Assembly: GCF_024436055.1 (NCBI RefSeq)
Contig: NZ_JANFNH010000005.1
Span: forward strand, 209,796 to 273,795
DNA: 64,000 nucleotides
Direction of reading: 5' to 3'
Source of the DNA: Streptantibioticus rubrisoli
Lineage (GTDB): Bacteria > Actinomycetota > Actinomycetes > Streptomycetales > Streptomycetaceae
The notes below the pieces were generated by a model that saw only the letters and a program-made list of their open reading frames with translations, did not search any database and was not told where the DNA came from. Made by a program: the position numbers and the translations under genes. Shown one piece after another: positions 43,950-52,765 of the stretch. Numbering within the stretch: the stretch's first letter is position 1; each line of letters opens with the position of its first letter.

Positions 43950-45464
43950 ATGGACAAACCGGTCACGCACACCACCGTCGCCGTCGTCGGCACGGGCACC
44001 ATGGGCCAGGGAATCGCGCAGGTCGCGCTGGTAGCGGGCCACCCGGTGGCGCTCTACGACGCGGTGCCAGGCAGGGTCGAGCAGGCCGTGCAGGAGATAT
44101 CCGCCCGCCTGGACCGGCTGGCGGAAAAAGGCCGGATCGACCAGGCGGCGCGGGACGCCGCGGTGGCCGCGATCACTCCCGCGGCCGAACTGGGCGACCT
44201 CGCCGGTGCCGGGCTGGTCATCGAGGCGGTGGCCGAGGACCTGGCGGTGAAACAGCGGCTTTTCGGCGACCTCGAAGGCGTCGTCGCGGACGACTGCGTG
44301 CTGGCCACCAACACCTCCTCGCTGTCCGTCACCGCCATCGCGGGCGCGCTGCGGCTGCCCGGACGCTTCGTCGGGATGCACTTCTTCAACCCGGCACCGT
44401 TGCTCCCGCTGGTCGAGGTGGTCCGCGGGCACGCCACCGAGCAGGCAGTGGCCGACTTCGCGTACGAGACGGCAGCCGCCTGGGGCAAGACACCGGTGCG
44501 CTGTACCGACACCCCCGGCTTCATCGTCAACCGGATCGCCCGCCCGTTCTACGCGGAGGCGTTCCGGCTCCATGAGGAGCGGGCCGCGGACCCGGCCACC
44601 GTCGACGCGGTGCTGCGGGAGAGCGGCGGCTTTCGCATGGGCCCGTTCGAACTCACCGACCTGATCGGCCAGGACGTCAACGAGGCGGTGACCAGGTCGG
44701 TTTGGGAGTCCTTCTTCCAGGATCCGAAGTTCACCCCCTCGCTCGCCCAGCGCCGACTCGTGCAGTCAGGACTGCACGGCCGCAAGTCCGGCCGCGGCTG
44801 GTTCCGTTACGGCCCGCAGGACGGCCAACCGGAACCGCACACCGCGCCGCCGAGCGACCCGCCGGAGTCGGTGGTCTTCACCGACGGCCCGGCCCCGGTC
44901 CGCGAGTTGGTGGAGCTGGTGGCGGAGGCGGGAATCGCGGTGCGCCGCTCGGGAGTTGGCCGGTACGGCTTCCTCGGGCTGCCCGGATCCGGGCAGTTGA
45001 TGCTCGCGGACGGCTCGCTGGCGGCCAGCCACGGTGCGGACACCATCCAGTTCGACCTCGCCCTTGACTACCGGACCGCCACCCGGGTCGCCCTGGCCCC
45101 GGCGCGGGGCGCGGCGCCAGAGGCGGTGGCGGCGGCGGTCGGCCTGTTCCAGGCGCTCGGCAAGCGGGTCAGCGTGGTGCGGGACACACCGGGGATGGTC
45201 GTCGCCCGTACCGTGGCGATGCTGGTCGACTTCGCGGCGGACGCCGTCGAACGGGGTGTCGCCTCGCCCGCCGACATCGACACCGCCATGCGGCTGGGCG
45301 TCAACTACCCGCTCGGACCGCTGGAGTGGGGTGGCCGGCTGACGCCGCAGTGGGTGGCCGGAGTGCTCGACCGACTCCACGCCGCGTACCCCACCGGCCG
45401 CTACGCACCCAGCGTCGCGCTGAGCCGCTGGAGCATGGCACCGGGAGGTGTGCTGTCATCATGA
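43950..45464 (+). CDS. paaH: 3-hydroxyacyl-CoA dehydrogenase (PaaH type)
   Basis: 504 residues, ATG with GGGAGCGG upstream. The NAD-binding Rossmann motif is VVGTGTMGQGIAQVAL; then IEAVAEDLAVKQRLFGDLE, the catalytic His in GMHFFNPAPLLPLVEVV, and VRCTDTPGFIVNRIARPFYA. A second C-terminal dehydrogenase domain (VVRDTPGMVVARTVAMLVDF) gives the duplicated form typical of PaaH. It oxidises 3-hydroxyadipyl-CoA to 3-oxoadipyl-CoA. The stop overlaps the TetR gene (ATGA). Confidence 0.93.
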   Translation: MDKPVTHTTVAVVGTGTMGQGIAQVALVAGHPVALYDAVPGRVEQAVQEISARLDRLAEKGRIDQAARDAAVAAITPAAELGDLAGAGLVIEAVAEDLAVKQRLFGDLEGVVADDCVLATNTSSLSVTAIAGALRLPGRFVGMHFFNPAPLLPLVEVVRGHATEQAVADFAYETAAAWGKTPVRCTDTPGFIVNRIARPFYAEAFRLHEERAADPATVDAVLRESGGFRMGPFELTDLIGQDVNEAVTRSVWESFFQDPKFTPSLAQRRLVQSGLHGRKSGRGWFRYGPQDGQPEPHTAPPSDPPESVVFTDGPAPVRELVELVAEAGIAVRRSGVGRYGFLGLPGSGQLMLADGSLAASHGADTIQFDLALDYRTATRVALAPARGAAPEAVAAAVGLFQALGKRVSVVRDTPGMVVARTVAMLVDFAADAVERGVASPADIDTAMRLGVNYPLGPLEWGGRLTPQWVAGVLDRLHAAYPTGRYAPSVALSRWSMAPGGVLSS

Positions 45465-46069
45465 CCATGGCACAGCGCGGTACCTCCGACCCCAAGCGGG
45501 ACACCTACACGCCCGAAACCCTCCTCGCGGTCGCGGTGGAGGTGTTCATCGAGCGCGGCTACGACGGGACCTCCATGGAGCATCTGTCGCGCGCCGCCGG
45601 TATCTCGAAGTCGTCGATCTACCACCATGTGCGCGGCAAGGAGGAGTTGCTGGAGCGCGCGGTCGGGCGCGCGCTGGACGGCCTGTTCGGCATCCTGGAG
45701 GAGCCGCGGGCACTGCAGGGCCGGGCGGTGGAGCGGCTGGAGTACGTGGTCCACCGCACCGCGGACGTGCTGATGGCGGAGCTGCCGTACGTCACCCTGC
45801 TGCTGCGGGTGCGCGGCAACACCCACACCGAGCGCTGGGCGCTGGAGCGGCGCAGGGAGTTCGACCAGCGGATGGCCGAACTGCTGGACGCCGCCGTCGC
45901 CGACGGCGACCTGCGGGCCGACGTGGACATACGGCTCGCCACCCGGCTGCTGTTCGGCATGATCAACTCGATCGTGGAGTGGTACCGGCCGCCGTCTGGC
46001 GGTCCGGCGGTCAGCGATCAGGTGTCGGACACCGTGGTCCGGCTCGCCTTCGACGGCCTCCGCACGTAA
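45461..46069 (+). CDS. paaR: TetR family regulator (PaaR-like)
   Basis: 202 residues. HTH at about 20-65: AVEVFIERGYDGTSMEHLSR followed by AAGISKSSIYHHVRGKEELL. The C-terminal domain holds the ligand pocket. It overlaps the dehydrogenase gene, so it is controlled together with the pathway. PaaR-type repressors of actinobacteria respond to phenylacetyl-CoA. Assignment as the regulator of the ACCGA-N4-TCGGT sites is inference from context. Confidence 0.85.
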   Translation: MTMAQRGTSDPKRDTYTPETLLAVAVEVFIERGYDGTSMEHLSRAAGISKSSIYHHVRGKEELLERAVGRALDGLFGILEEPRALQGRAVERLEYVVHRTADVLMAELPYVTLLLRVRGNTHTERWALERRREFDQRMAELLDAAVADGDLRADVDIRLATRLLFGMINSIVEWYRPPSGGPAVSDQVSDTVVRLAFDGLRT

Positions 46070-46091
46070 GGCGGCTGGCGCGCGGTCTCAA

Positions 46092-46125
46092 GGGGGCATC
46101 GGCGGGCCGTGCCCGCGGTGCCCCC
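46092..46125. terminator. Terminator between tetR and bkdR
   Basis: GGGGGCA (46092-46098) pairs with TGCCCCC (46119-46125) and encloses an inner stem CGGGC/GCCCG (46103-46107 with 46111-46115). It lies between convergent stops. Confidence 0.7.
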
Positions 46126-46168
46126 GGGGGCCGGGGCTTCGCCGCGACGAGCCCGCCGCGCGGGCTGG

Positions 46169-46660
46169 CTACCGTGGGTAGTCGTCCACCACCAGGTCGG
46201 TCTCCTCGAAGACCAGCAGTGTCCTGCTGCTCAGGACCTCGGGCACCGCCTGGATCCTGGTCAGCACCAGTTCCCGCAGCGTGCGGTTGTCCGCGGTGTG
46301 CACCAGCATCAGCACGTCGAAGTCCCCGCTGACCAGGGCGATGTGCGCGACACCCGGCAGTGTGAGGAGCTGCTCGCGTACGGTGCGCCATGAGTTCTGC
46401 ACGATCTTGAGTGTGATGTACGCGGATGCGCCCTGACCTGCCCGCTCGTGGTCGACACGGGCCGCGAATCCGCGGATGATCCCGTCCTCCACCAGCCGGT
46501 TGATGCGCGCGTACGCGTTGGCACGCGAGACGTGCACCCGGTCGGCGACGGAGCGTATCGACGCCCGCCCGTCCTCCTGGAGCAGGCGCAGGATCGCCCG
46601 GTCGATGGCGTCCAGCGGACGCGCGGGCTGCCGGATCTCGGCCATATGTTCAGTCGCCAT
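46169..46660 (-). CDS. bkdR: Lrp/AsnC family regulator (BkdR type)
   Basis: 163 residues from ATG 46660 (GGGAGG 9 bases upstream). N-terminal HTH (LDAIDRAILRLLQEDGRASI, HVSRANAYARINRLVEDGII) and the C-terminal RAM ligand domain (ALVSGDFDVLMLVHTADNRT). It is divergent from the 2-oxoacid dehydrogenase operon, the location of bkdR in Streptomyces, where it controls branched-chain amino-acid catabolism in response to an amino acid. Confidence 0.93.
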   Translation of the reverse strand: MATEHMAEIRQPARPLDAIDRAILRLLQEDGRASIRSVADRVHVSRANAYARINRLVEDGIIRGFAARVDHERAGQGASAYITLKIVQNSWRTVREQLLTLPGVAHIALVSGDFDVLMLVHTADNRTLRELVLTRIQAVPEVLSSRTLLVFEETDLVVDDYPR

Positions 46661-46772
46661 CCCCCCGGGCCTCCCTACCATGGACGTACTGCCTCCATCA
46701 GAGGGTGTGGAGAACCGTTTGTCCACAGGCTCGACACGACTGTGGCCAAAATGCCGCCGACGACCGAACAAT

Positions 46773-46786
46773 CGGTAGGCGAGTGG
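46773..46786. promoter_or_regulatory. Palindrome ACCGAACAATCGGT before 2-oxoacid dehydrogenase operon
   Basis: ACCGA-ACAA-TCGGT, third copy of the paa palindrome, 71 bases upstream of the E1 alpha start and 113 upstream of bkdR. The gap also holds TTGTCCACA at 46719-46727, a perfect Streptomyces-type DnaA box. Confidence 0.75.
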
Positions 46787-46856
46787 AACCCCACTCGCCC
46801 TGTGTGGCACTCGCCCTTCGGCGGGTGCGCGGACACCGCCCATGAGGAGGTGCGCA

Positions 46857-48047
46857 ATGGCCCGCCTGTCCCCACCGTCACCGGCCGCCGCCGGTCCCGC
46901 GAAGCGCTCCGCGCGGCCCGCCCCCAAGCCGCCGGAGGCCGCCGGATCCGGCCACACACCGCCGCCCGGCTGGCACGCCCGGATCGACCCGGCACCGCTG
47001 CTGCCCGAGCCCGAGCCGTACCGGCTGCTCGGCACGCCCGCGGCCCGGGACCTCGACCCCGCGCTGCTGCGCCGGCTGTACGAGGAACTGGTGCGCGGCC
47101 GCCGCTACAACCGGCAGGCCACCGCGCTCACCCAGCAGGGCAGGCTGGCGGTGTACCCGTCGAGCACCGGGCAGGAGGCCTGCCAGGTCGCCGCGGCGCT
47201 GGCGCTGCGACCCCAGGACTGGCTGTTCCCCAGCTACCGGGACACCCTCGCGGTCGTCGCCCGCGGCGTCGACCCGGTGCAGGCGCTGACCCTGCTGCGC
47301 GGCGACTGGCACACCGGGTACGACCCGCGGGCCCGGCACGTCGCGCCGCTGTGCACCCCGCTCGCCACCCAACTGCCGCACGCCGTCGGTCTCGCCCACG
47401 CCGCCCGGCTGGCCGGGGACGACACGGTGGCGCTGGCCATGGTCGGCGACGGCGGCACCAGCGAGGGCGACTTCCACGAGGCGCTCAACTTCGCCGCCGT
47501 GTGGCGGGCCCCGGTGGTCTTCCTGATACAGAACAACGGGTTCGCCATCTCCGTCCCGCTGGAGAAGCAGACGGCCGCGCCCTCCCTCGCCCACAAGGCG
47601 GTCGGCTACGGGATGCCCGGACGGCTGGTGGACGGCAATGACGCCCCGGCGGTGCACCAGGTGCTGACCGAGGCCATCGAGCGGGCCGCGGCAGGCGGTG
47701 GCCCCACCCTGGTCGAGGCGGTCACCTACCGGATCGACGCGCACACCAACGCCGATGACGCCACCCGCTACCGCGATGCCGCCGAGGTCGAGGCATGGTG
47801 CGCCCACGATCCCATCGACCTGCTGGAGCGCGAGTTGCGCGACCGGAACCTGATCGACGACGCGGAGTCGAAGGCGGTCGCGGACGGCGCGGAGGCGCTG
47901 GCGGCCCGGCTGCGCGAGGAGATGAACGCGGACCCGGTGCTGGACCCGATGGAGCTGTTCGACCACGTCTACGCCGAGCAGACCACCCAACTACGTGAGC
48001 AGGCCGCCCAGTTGCGCGCCGAGCTGGACGCCGAGGAGGACCGATGA
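46857..48047 (+). CDS. bkdA: 2-oxoacid dehydrogenase E1 alpha subunit (first operon)
   Basis: 396 residues from ATG 46857, with GAGGAGG 6 bases upstream; an ATG at 46842 lies upstream of that site and is unlikely. The thiamine-diphosphate motif is VGDGGTSEGDFHEALNF...NN. A Pro/Ala-rich head of about 45 residues precedes the domain. E1 alpha and beta decarboxylate branched-chain 2-oxoacids and acylate the lipoyl arm of E2. In Streptomyces the product supplies branched fatty-acid and polyketide starters. A shared palindrome with paa genes allows other 2-oxoacids (see findings). Overlaps E1 beta by 4 bases. Confidence 0.94.
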   Translation: MARLSPPSPAAAGPAKRSARPAPKPPEAAGSGHTPPPGWHARIDPAPLLPEPEPYRLLGTPAARDLDPALLRRLYEELVRGRRYNRQATALTQQGRLAVYPSSTGQEACQVAAALALRPQDWLFPSYRDTLAVVARGVDPVQALTLLRGDWHTGYDPRARHVAPLCTPLATQLPHAVGLAHAARLAGDDTVALAMVGDGGTSEGDFHEALNFAAVWRAPVVFLIQNNGFAISVPLEKQTAAPSLAHKAVGYGMPGRLVDGNDAPAVHQVLTEAIERAAAGGGPTLVEAVTYRIDAHTNADDATRYRDAAEVEAWCAHDPIDLLERELRDRNLIDDAESKAVADGAEALAARLREEMNADPVLDPMELFDHVYAEQTTQLREQAAQLRAELDAEEDR

Positions 48048-49069
48048 GCACCGCGACCGCCCCGGCGTCCGCGCCCGCCACGCGCAAACCGGCCACCATG
48101 GCCCAGGCGTTGCGCCAGGCGCTGCGCGACGCCCTCGCGGACGATCCCCACGTCCATGTGATGGGCGAGGACGTGGGCACCCTGGGCGGTGTCTTCCGCA
48201 TCACCGACGGCCTCACCAAGGAGTTCGGCCCCGACCGGGTCACCGACACCCCGCTGGCCGAGGCCGGGATCCTGGGCACCGCCGTCGGAATGGCGATGTA
48301 CGGGCTTCGGCCGGTGGTGGAGATGCAGTTCGACGCCTTCGCCTATCCAGCGCTTGAGCAACTGATCAGCCATGTCGCCCGGATGCGCAACCGCACCCGG
48401 GGCGCGATGCCGCTGCCGATCACCATCCGCATCCCGTACGGCGGCGGGATCGGCGGCGTGGAGCACCACAGCGACTCCTCGGAGGCGTACTACCTGCACA
48501 CGCCGGGCCTCCACGTGGTCACCCCGGCGACCGTCGCCGACGCCTACGGGCTGCTGCGCGCCTCGATCGCCTCCGACGACCCGGTGGTGTTCCTGGAGCC
48601 CAAGCGGCTGTACTGGTCCAAGGCCGACTGGTCGTCCGACGCGCCGCAGAGCGTGCCCCCGCTGGGCCGCGCCGTGGTGCGCCGCACCGGGCGCTCGGCG
48701 ACGCTCATCACCTACGGCCCCTCGCTGCCGGTGTGCCTGGAGGCGGCCGAGGCCGGGCGGCAGGAGGGCTGGGAACTGGAGGTCGTGGACCTGCGCAGCC
48801 TGGTGCCGTTCGACGACGAGACGGTGTGCGCCTCGGTGCGCAGGACCGGCCGGGCGGTGGTGGTCCACGAGTCCAGCGGGTTCGGCGGCGCGGGCGCGGA
48901 GATAGCCGCCCGGGTCACCGAGCGCTGCTTCCACCACCTGGAGGCTCCGGTGCTGCGCGTCGCGGGCTTCGACATCCCCTATCCGCCGCCGATGCTGGAG
49001 CGGTACCACCTGCCCGGTGTCGACCGGGTGCTGGACGCGGTGGCGCGTCTGCAGTGGGAGGTGAACTGA
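48044..49069 (+). CDS. bkdB: 2-oxoacid dehydrogenase E1 beta subunit (first operon)
   Basis: 341 residues. Transketolase pyrimidine-binding domain (VMGEDVGTLGGVFRITDGLT, DTPLAEAGILGTAVGMAM) and the C-terminal transketolase domain (VPFDDETVCASVRRTGRAVV). It forms the alpha2-beta2 E1 component with the previous gene. It overlaps E1 alpha by 4 bases and E2 by 1 base. Confidence 0.95.
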   Translation: MSTATAPASAPATRKPATMAQALRQALRDALADDPHVHVMGEDVGTLGGVFRITDGLTKEFGPDRVTDTPLAEAGILGTAVGMAMYGLRPVVEMQFDAFAYPALEQLISHVARMRNRTRGAMPLPITIRIPYGGGIGGVEHHSDSSEAYYLHTPGLHVVTPATVADAYGLLRASIASDDPVVFLEPKRLYWSKADWSSDAPQSVPPLGRAVVRRTGRSATLITYGPSLPVCLEAAEAGRQEGWELEVVDLRSLVPFDDETVCASVRRTGRAVVVHESSGFGGAGAEIAARVTERCFHHLEAPVLRVAGFDIPYPPPMLERYHLPGVDRVLDAVARLQWEVN

Positions 49070-50406
49070 TGGCCCAGGTACTGGAGTTCACCCTGCCCGA
49101 CCTGGGGGAGGGGCTGACCGAGGCGGAGATCGTACGGTGGCTGGTCGAGGTCGGCGACGTGGTCGCCGTCGACCAGCCGGTGGTCGAGGTCGAGACGGCG
49201 AAGGCCATGGTCGAGGTGCCCTGCCCTTACGGTGGCGTGGTCACCGCGCGCTTCGGCGAGCCGGGCGACGAGGTGCCGGTCGGGCAGCCGCTGGTGACGG
49301 TCGCGGTGGGCGGTCGGGAAGCGGAGGCCGATGACGTGGAGCGGCCCGCCGCGCAGACCGGTGGCGAGGGTTCCGGAAGCGTGCTCGTCGGCTACGGGAC
49401 GGGCGGCGCGGTGCCACGCCGCCGCCGCGTCCGGCCGGGAGCGGAGCCGGGCACCAGGCCGGGCGCGCTGGGCGCGGAGCCGGGCGGCGCCACGGCCCAG
49501 CCGGTCGCCGAGGGGCCGGTGCCGGTGGTCTCCCCGCTGGTCCGCCGACTGGCGCGGGAACACGGCCTGGACTTGCGGGCGTTGCACGGCAGCGGCAAGA
49601 ACGGCCTGATACTGCGGGCGGATGTGGAACGCGCCATCGCCGCGACGCAGCAGGTGCCCGCCGCCGTCGCCAACGGCGTCGCGCTGGGCGCCGGTTCACC
49701 GCGCTCCACCGGAGCGGAGACCCGGGTGCCGTTGCGCGGGCTGCGCGGAGTCGTCGCCGAGAAGCTGTCCCGCAGCCGCCGGGAGATACCGGACGCCACC
49801 ACATGGGTGGACGCCGACGCCACCGAACTGCTGGCGGTACGCGCCGCGATGAACGCCGCGAGCGGTGCCCAGAAGGTCTCGGTGCTGGCGCTGCTGGCCC
49901 GCGTCTGCACCGCGGCGCTGGCCCGCTACCCGGAGCTCAACGCCATGGTGGACACCGAGCGCAACGAGGTGGTGCGGCTGCCCGCGGTGCACCTCGGGTT
50001 CGCCGCGCAGACCGACCGCGGCCTGGTGGTCCCGGTGATACGGGACGCCCACACCCGCACCACCGAGGAACTGGCGGCGGAGATCGCACGGCTGACCGAG
50101 GCGGCCCGGGCGGGCACGCTCAGCCCCGCCGAGCTTACCGGCGGCACCTTCACGCTCAACAACTACGGCGTCTTCGGCGTCGACGGCTCCACGCCGATCA
50201 TCAACTACCCGGAGGCGGCGATGCTCGGCGTCGGGCGGATAGCGCCCAAGCCATGGGTGTACCAAGGCGAGTTGGCGGTACGGCAGGTCGTGCAGCTGTC
50301 GTTCACCTTCGACCACCGGGTGTGCGACGGCGGGACGTCCGGGGGCTTCCTGCGGTACGTGGCGGATTGCGTCGAGCAGCCCGCGGTACTGCTGCGCGGC
50401 GTTTAG
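49069..50406 (+). CDS. bkdC: 2-oxoacid dehydrogenase E2 acyltransferase (first operon)
   Basis: 445 residues. One lipoyl domain (1-80) with the lipoylated lysine in VETAKAMVEV, a Gly/Pro/Arg-rich linker, an E3-binding domain at about 150-185 (SPLVRRLAREHGLDLRALHG), and the catalytic domain to the end, with TFTLNNYGVFG and the active-site HxxxDG in FDHRVCDGG. It forms the core of the complex. E3 is not encoded here and is presumably shared. A terminator follows. Confidence 0.95.
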   Translation: MAQVLEFTLPDLGEGLTEAEIVRWLVEVGDVVAVDQPVVEVETAKAMVEVPCPYGGVVTARFGEPGDEVPVGQPLVTVAVGGREAEADDVERPAAQTGGEGSGSVLVGYGTGGAVPRRRRVRPGAEPGTRPGALGAEPGGATAQPVAEGPVPVVSPLVRRLAREHGLDLRALHGSGKNGLILRADVERAIAATQQVPAAVANGVALGAGSPRSTGAETRVPLRGLRGVVAEKLSRSRREIPDATTWVDADATELLAVRAAMNAASGAQKVSVLALLARVCTAALARYPELNAMVDTERNEVVRLPAVHLGFAAQTDRGLVVPVIRDAHTRTTEELAAEIARLTEAARAGTLSPAELTGGTFTLNNYGVFGVDGSTPIINYPEAAMLGVGRIAPKPWVYQGELAVRQVVQLSFTFDHRVCDGGTSGGFLRYVADCVEQPAVLLRGV

Positions 50407-50424
50407 CCCGCGCTGGAGGCGCCG

Positions 50425-50449
50425 GGTGGCGGTTGCGCGCACCGCCACC
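50425..50449 (+). terminator. Terminator after E2 gene
   Basis: 9-bp perfect inverted repeat GGTGGCGGT / ACCGCCACC with a 7-base loop, 18 bases beyond the E2 stop codon. Confidence 0.6.
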
Positions 50450-50529
50450 TCACGCCGGAGGCCGCTCGCCGTCGTCGGGTGGGTGTTCCGGGGAAGGCCC
50501 CCGGACCTCCAGGCGGCATACTCGCGGTC

Positions 50530-51414
50530 ATGGGCACCAGAACAGGATTCGACGCCGTCGTGCTCGCCGGAGGGTCCGCGCGGCGGCTGGGCGGGGTGGA
50601 CAAGGCCGCGCTGCGGGTGGGCGGTACGACCCTGCTGGACCGGGTGCTGGACGCCTGCGCGGGGGCGGGTGCCGCGGTCGTCGTGGGTCCACCGGACCGG
50701 CCGACCCTGCGACCGGTCCGGTGGACCCGGGAGGACCCGCCCGGCGGTGGGCCGCTGCCCGCACTGGCGGCCGGGCTGCGGGAGACCTCGGCCCCGGTGG
50801 TCCTGGTCCTCGCCGCCGACCTGCCGTTCCTCACCGAGGCCACCGTCGGCGCACTGCTCGACCAGGTGACCGGCGACGCCGACGGTGCCGTCCTGGTGGA
50901 CTCGGAGGGCAAGGACAACCCGCTGGTCGCCGCCTATCGCACGGCATCGCTGCGGCGCGGACTCCAAGCGCTGGAAGAGGACCGCGGCGCCCTGGCGGGA
51001 CTGCCGCTGCGGCTGCTCACCGCCGAGCTGGAGCTTGTGCGGCTGCCCGATCCGGGCGGCCTGGCCTGCTACGACTGCGACACCTGGGATGCCCTGAGCA
51101 CCGCCCGCGCCCGCATCAGGGAGCATGGACGTGTGTTGGACGAATGGATTGCCGCGGCCAAGGCCGAACTCGGCCTCGACCTCGACGTGGACACCGCGAC
51201 CCTGCTCGACCTGGCACGCGACGCCGCACACGGCGTGGCCCGCCCCGCCGCACCGCTGACCACGTTCCTGGTCGGCTACGCGGCGGCCCGCGCGGGCGGT
51301 GGCCCGGAAGCGGTCGCGCAGGCCGCCCGCAAGGCCGCTGAGCTGGCCCGGCGTTGGGCCGCCGAGGGCACCGAGGACAGCGGCGGGCCCGGGGCGGGAA
51401 CGTCTCCGCGATGA
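50530..51414 (+). CDS. mobA: Molybdenum cofactor guanylyltransferase fused to DUF6457
   Basis: 294 residues from ATG 50530; the upstream site is weak. Residues 1-195 are a MobA-like nucleotidyltransferase: LAGGSARRLGGVDKAAL, EDPPGGGPLPALAAGL, AADLPFL and KDNPLVAAYR. Residues about 200-285 are a small helical DUF6457 domain (LDEWIAAAKAELGLDLDVD then PLTTFLVGYAA). It adds GMP to molybdopterin. The role of DUF6457 is unknown. It overlaps moeA by 4 bases, so both work in molybdenum cofactor synthesis. Confidence 0.9.
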   Translation: MGTRTGFDAVVLAGGSARRLGGVDKAALRVGGTTLLDRVLDACAGAGAAVVVGPPDRPTLRPVRWTREDPPGGGPLPALAAGLRETSAPVVLVLAADLPFLTEATVGALLDQVTGDADGAVLVDSEGKDNPLVAAYRTASLRRGLQALEEDRGALAGLPLRLLTAELELVRLPDPGGLACYDCDTWDALSTARARIREHGRVLDEWIAAAKAELGLDLDVDTATLLDLARDAAHGVARPAAPLTTFLVGYAAARAGGGPEAVAQAARKAAELARRWAAEGTEDSGGPGAGTSPR

Positions 51415-52631
51415 GCCGCTCCGCCGCATCCGGGCACCCGGTGAGCGCTGCCCCGGCAACGCGTGAGGCCCTGCCCTGGCCCGAGGCCCGCCGTGTCGCG
51501 ACCGGCGCGGGACGGCGGCTGGCGGGGGCGCCAAAGCCACTGGACGAGGCGCTCGGTGGCGTACTGGACGGGCCGCTCGACGCGTTGACCGATCTGCCCG
51601 CGTTCGACACCTCGGCCATGGACGGCTGGGCGATCGCCGGTACCGGCCCATGGCGGATCGTCGGCGAGGCGCTGGCCGGACAGCACCCGTCCCCCGCACT
51701 GCTGGCAGGCCAGGCGGTACGCATCGCCACCGGAGCCGCCCTGCCGCCCGGCGCGACCGCCGTCATACGCAGGGAGAACGGACGCGTCACCGACGACCGG
51801 CTCCACCTCAGCGTGCCGCCGTCGCCGGTTCCAGGGCAGGACATCCGGCCACGCGGCCAGGAGTGCCGGGCAGGTGAACGACTGCTGCCGTCCGGCACCC
51901 CGGTCACCCCGGCGGTGCTGGGCCTGGCGGCGGCGGCCGGATACGACGAACTGCGCGTCGTGCCGCGCCCCCGGGTGGAACTCCTGGTACTGGGCGACGA
52001 GTTGCTCGGCCAGGGGCTGCCGCGCGACGGCCGGGTCAGGGACGCCCTGGGCCCGCTGCTGCCGCCCTGGCTGACCCGACTCGGCGGCGCGGTCGGGGCG
52101 GTACGGCGGCTGGGCGATGACGCCGAGTCGCTGTACCGGGCGGTCGACGACAGCGATGCCGACCTGATCGTCACCACCGGAGGTACGGCGTCGGGACCGG
52201 TCGACTTCGTGCACCCCGTACTGCGGCGAGTTGGCGCTCGGCTGCTGGTGGACGGTGTGGCGGTGCGCCCGGGGCATCCGATGCTGGTGGCCCAACTGCC
52301 CGACGGGCGGCCGCTGGTGGGGCTGCCGGGCAATCCGCTGGCCGCGGTCTCCGGCGTGCTGACCCTCGTCGCGCCGGTGCTGCGCGCCCTCGGCGGTCGC
52401 CCCGAACCGGCCGTACGCCGGGCGGAGTTGGCCGACGCGGTTCCCGGGCACCCCATGGACACCCGGCTCGTCCCCGTCGCGCTCGACGGACGCACGGCCG
52501 AGCCGCTGCGCTACCACGGACCCGCGATGCTGCGCGGTATCGCGGCGGCGGACGCCATGGCCGTCATCCCGCCCGGCGGCACGGCCGAGCGCGGCACCGA
52601 GGTCGTGGTGCTGGACCTCGACTGGGAGTAG
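51411..52631 (+). CDS. moeA: Molybdopterin molybdenumtransferase MoeA
   Basis: 406 residues from ATG 51411 (ATGA overlap with mobA). MoeA signatures: LPAFDTSAMDGWAIAG, VRIATGAALPPGATAV, then the MoCF-binding domain with TTGGTASGPVDFVHP and LPGNPLAAVSGVLTL. It inserts molybdate into adenylylated molybdopterin. Several acidic metal-handling positions differ from E. coli, as is usual in actinobacterial paralogues. Confidence 0.93.
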   Translation: MSRSAASGHPVSAAPATREALPWPEARRVATGAGRRLAGAPKPLDEALGGVLDGPLDALTDLPAFDTSAMDGWAIAGTGPWRIVGEALAGQHPSPALLAGQAVRIATGAALPPGATAVIRRENGRVTDDRLHLSVPPSPVPGQDIRPRGQECRAGERLLPSGTPVTPAVLGLAAAAGYDELRVVPRPRVELLVLGDELLGQGLPRDGRVRDALGPLLPPWLTRLGGAVGAVRRLGDDAESLYRAVDDSDADLIVTTGGTASGPVDFVHPVLRRVGARLLVDGVAVRPGHPMLVAQLPDGRPLVGLPGNPLAAVSGVLTLVAPVLRALGGRPEPAVRRAELADAVPGHPMDTRLVPVALDGRTAEPLRYHGPAMLRGIAAADAMAVIPPGGTAERGTEVVVLDLDWE

Positions 52632-52693
52632 TCCCACCGGCTGGTCCAGGTGATGGCGATGACCGGCTTTCGCGGCGAATGCCGTGACTTCGG

Positions 52694-52735
52694 CGGTGCC
52701 CACGGTCACTGATGCGGTGCCCACGGTCACTGATG
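52694..52735. repeat. Two perfect 21-bp tandem repeats
   Basis: A 21-base unit (starting CGGTGCCCACGGTCAC) is present twice without mismatch at 52694-52714 and 52715-52735, 31 bases upstream of the quinone oxidoreductase start. The spacing of two helical turns suits a pair of regulator sites, although a simple slippage duplication is equally possible. Confidence 0.85.
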
Positions 52736-52765
52736 TGACGGGACGGGCGGAGTAGCCTCGCGGCC

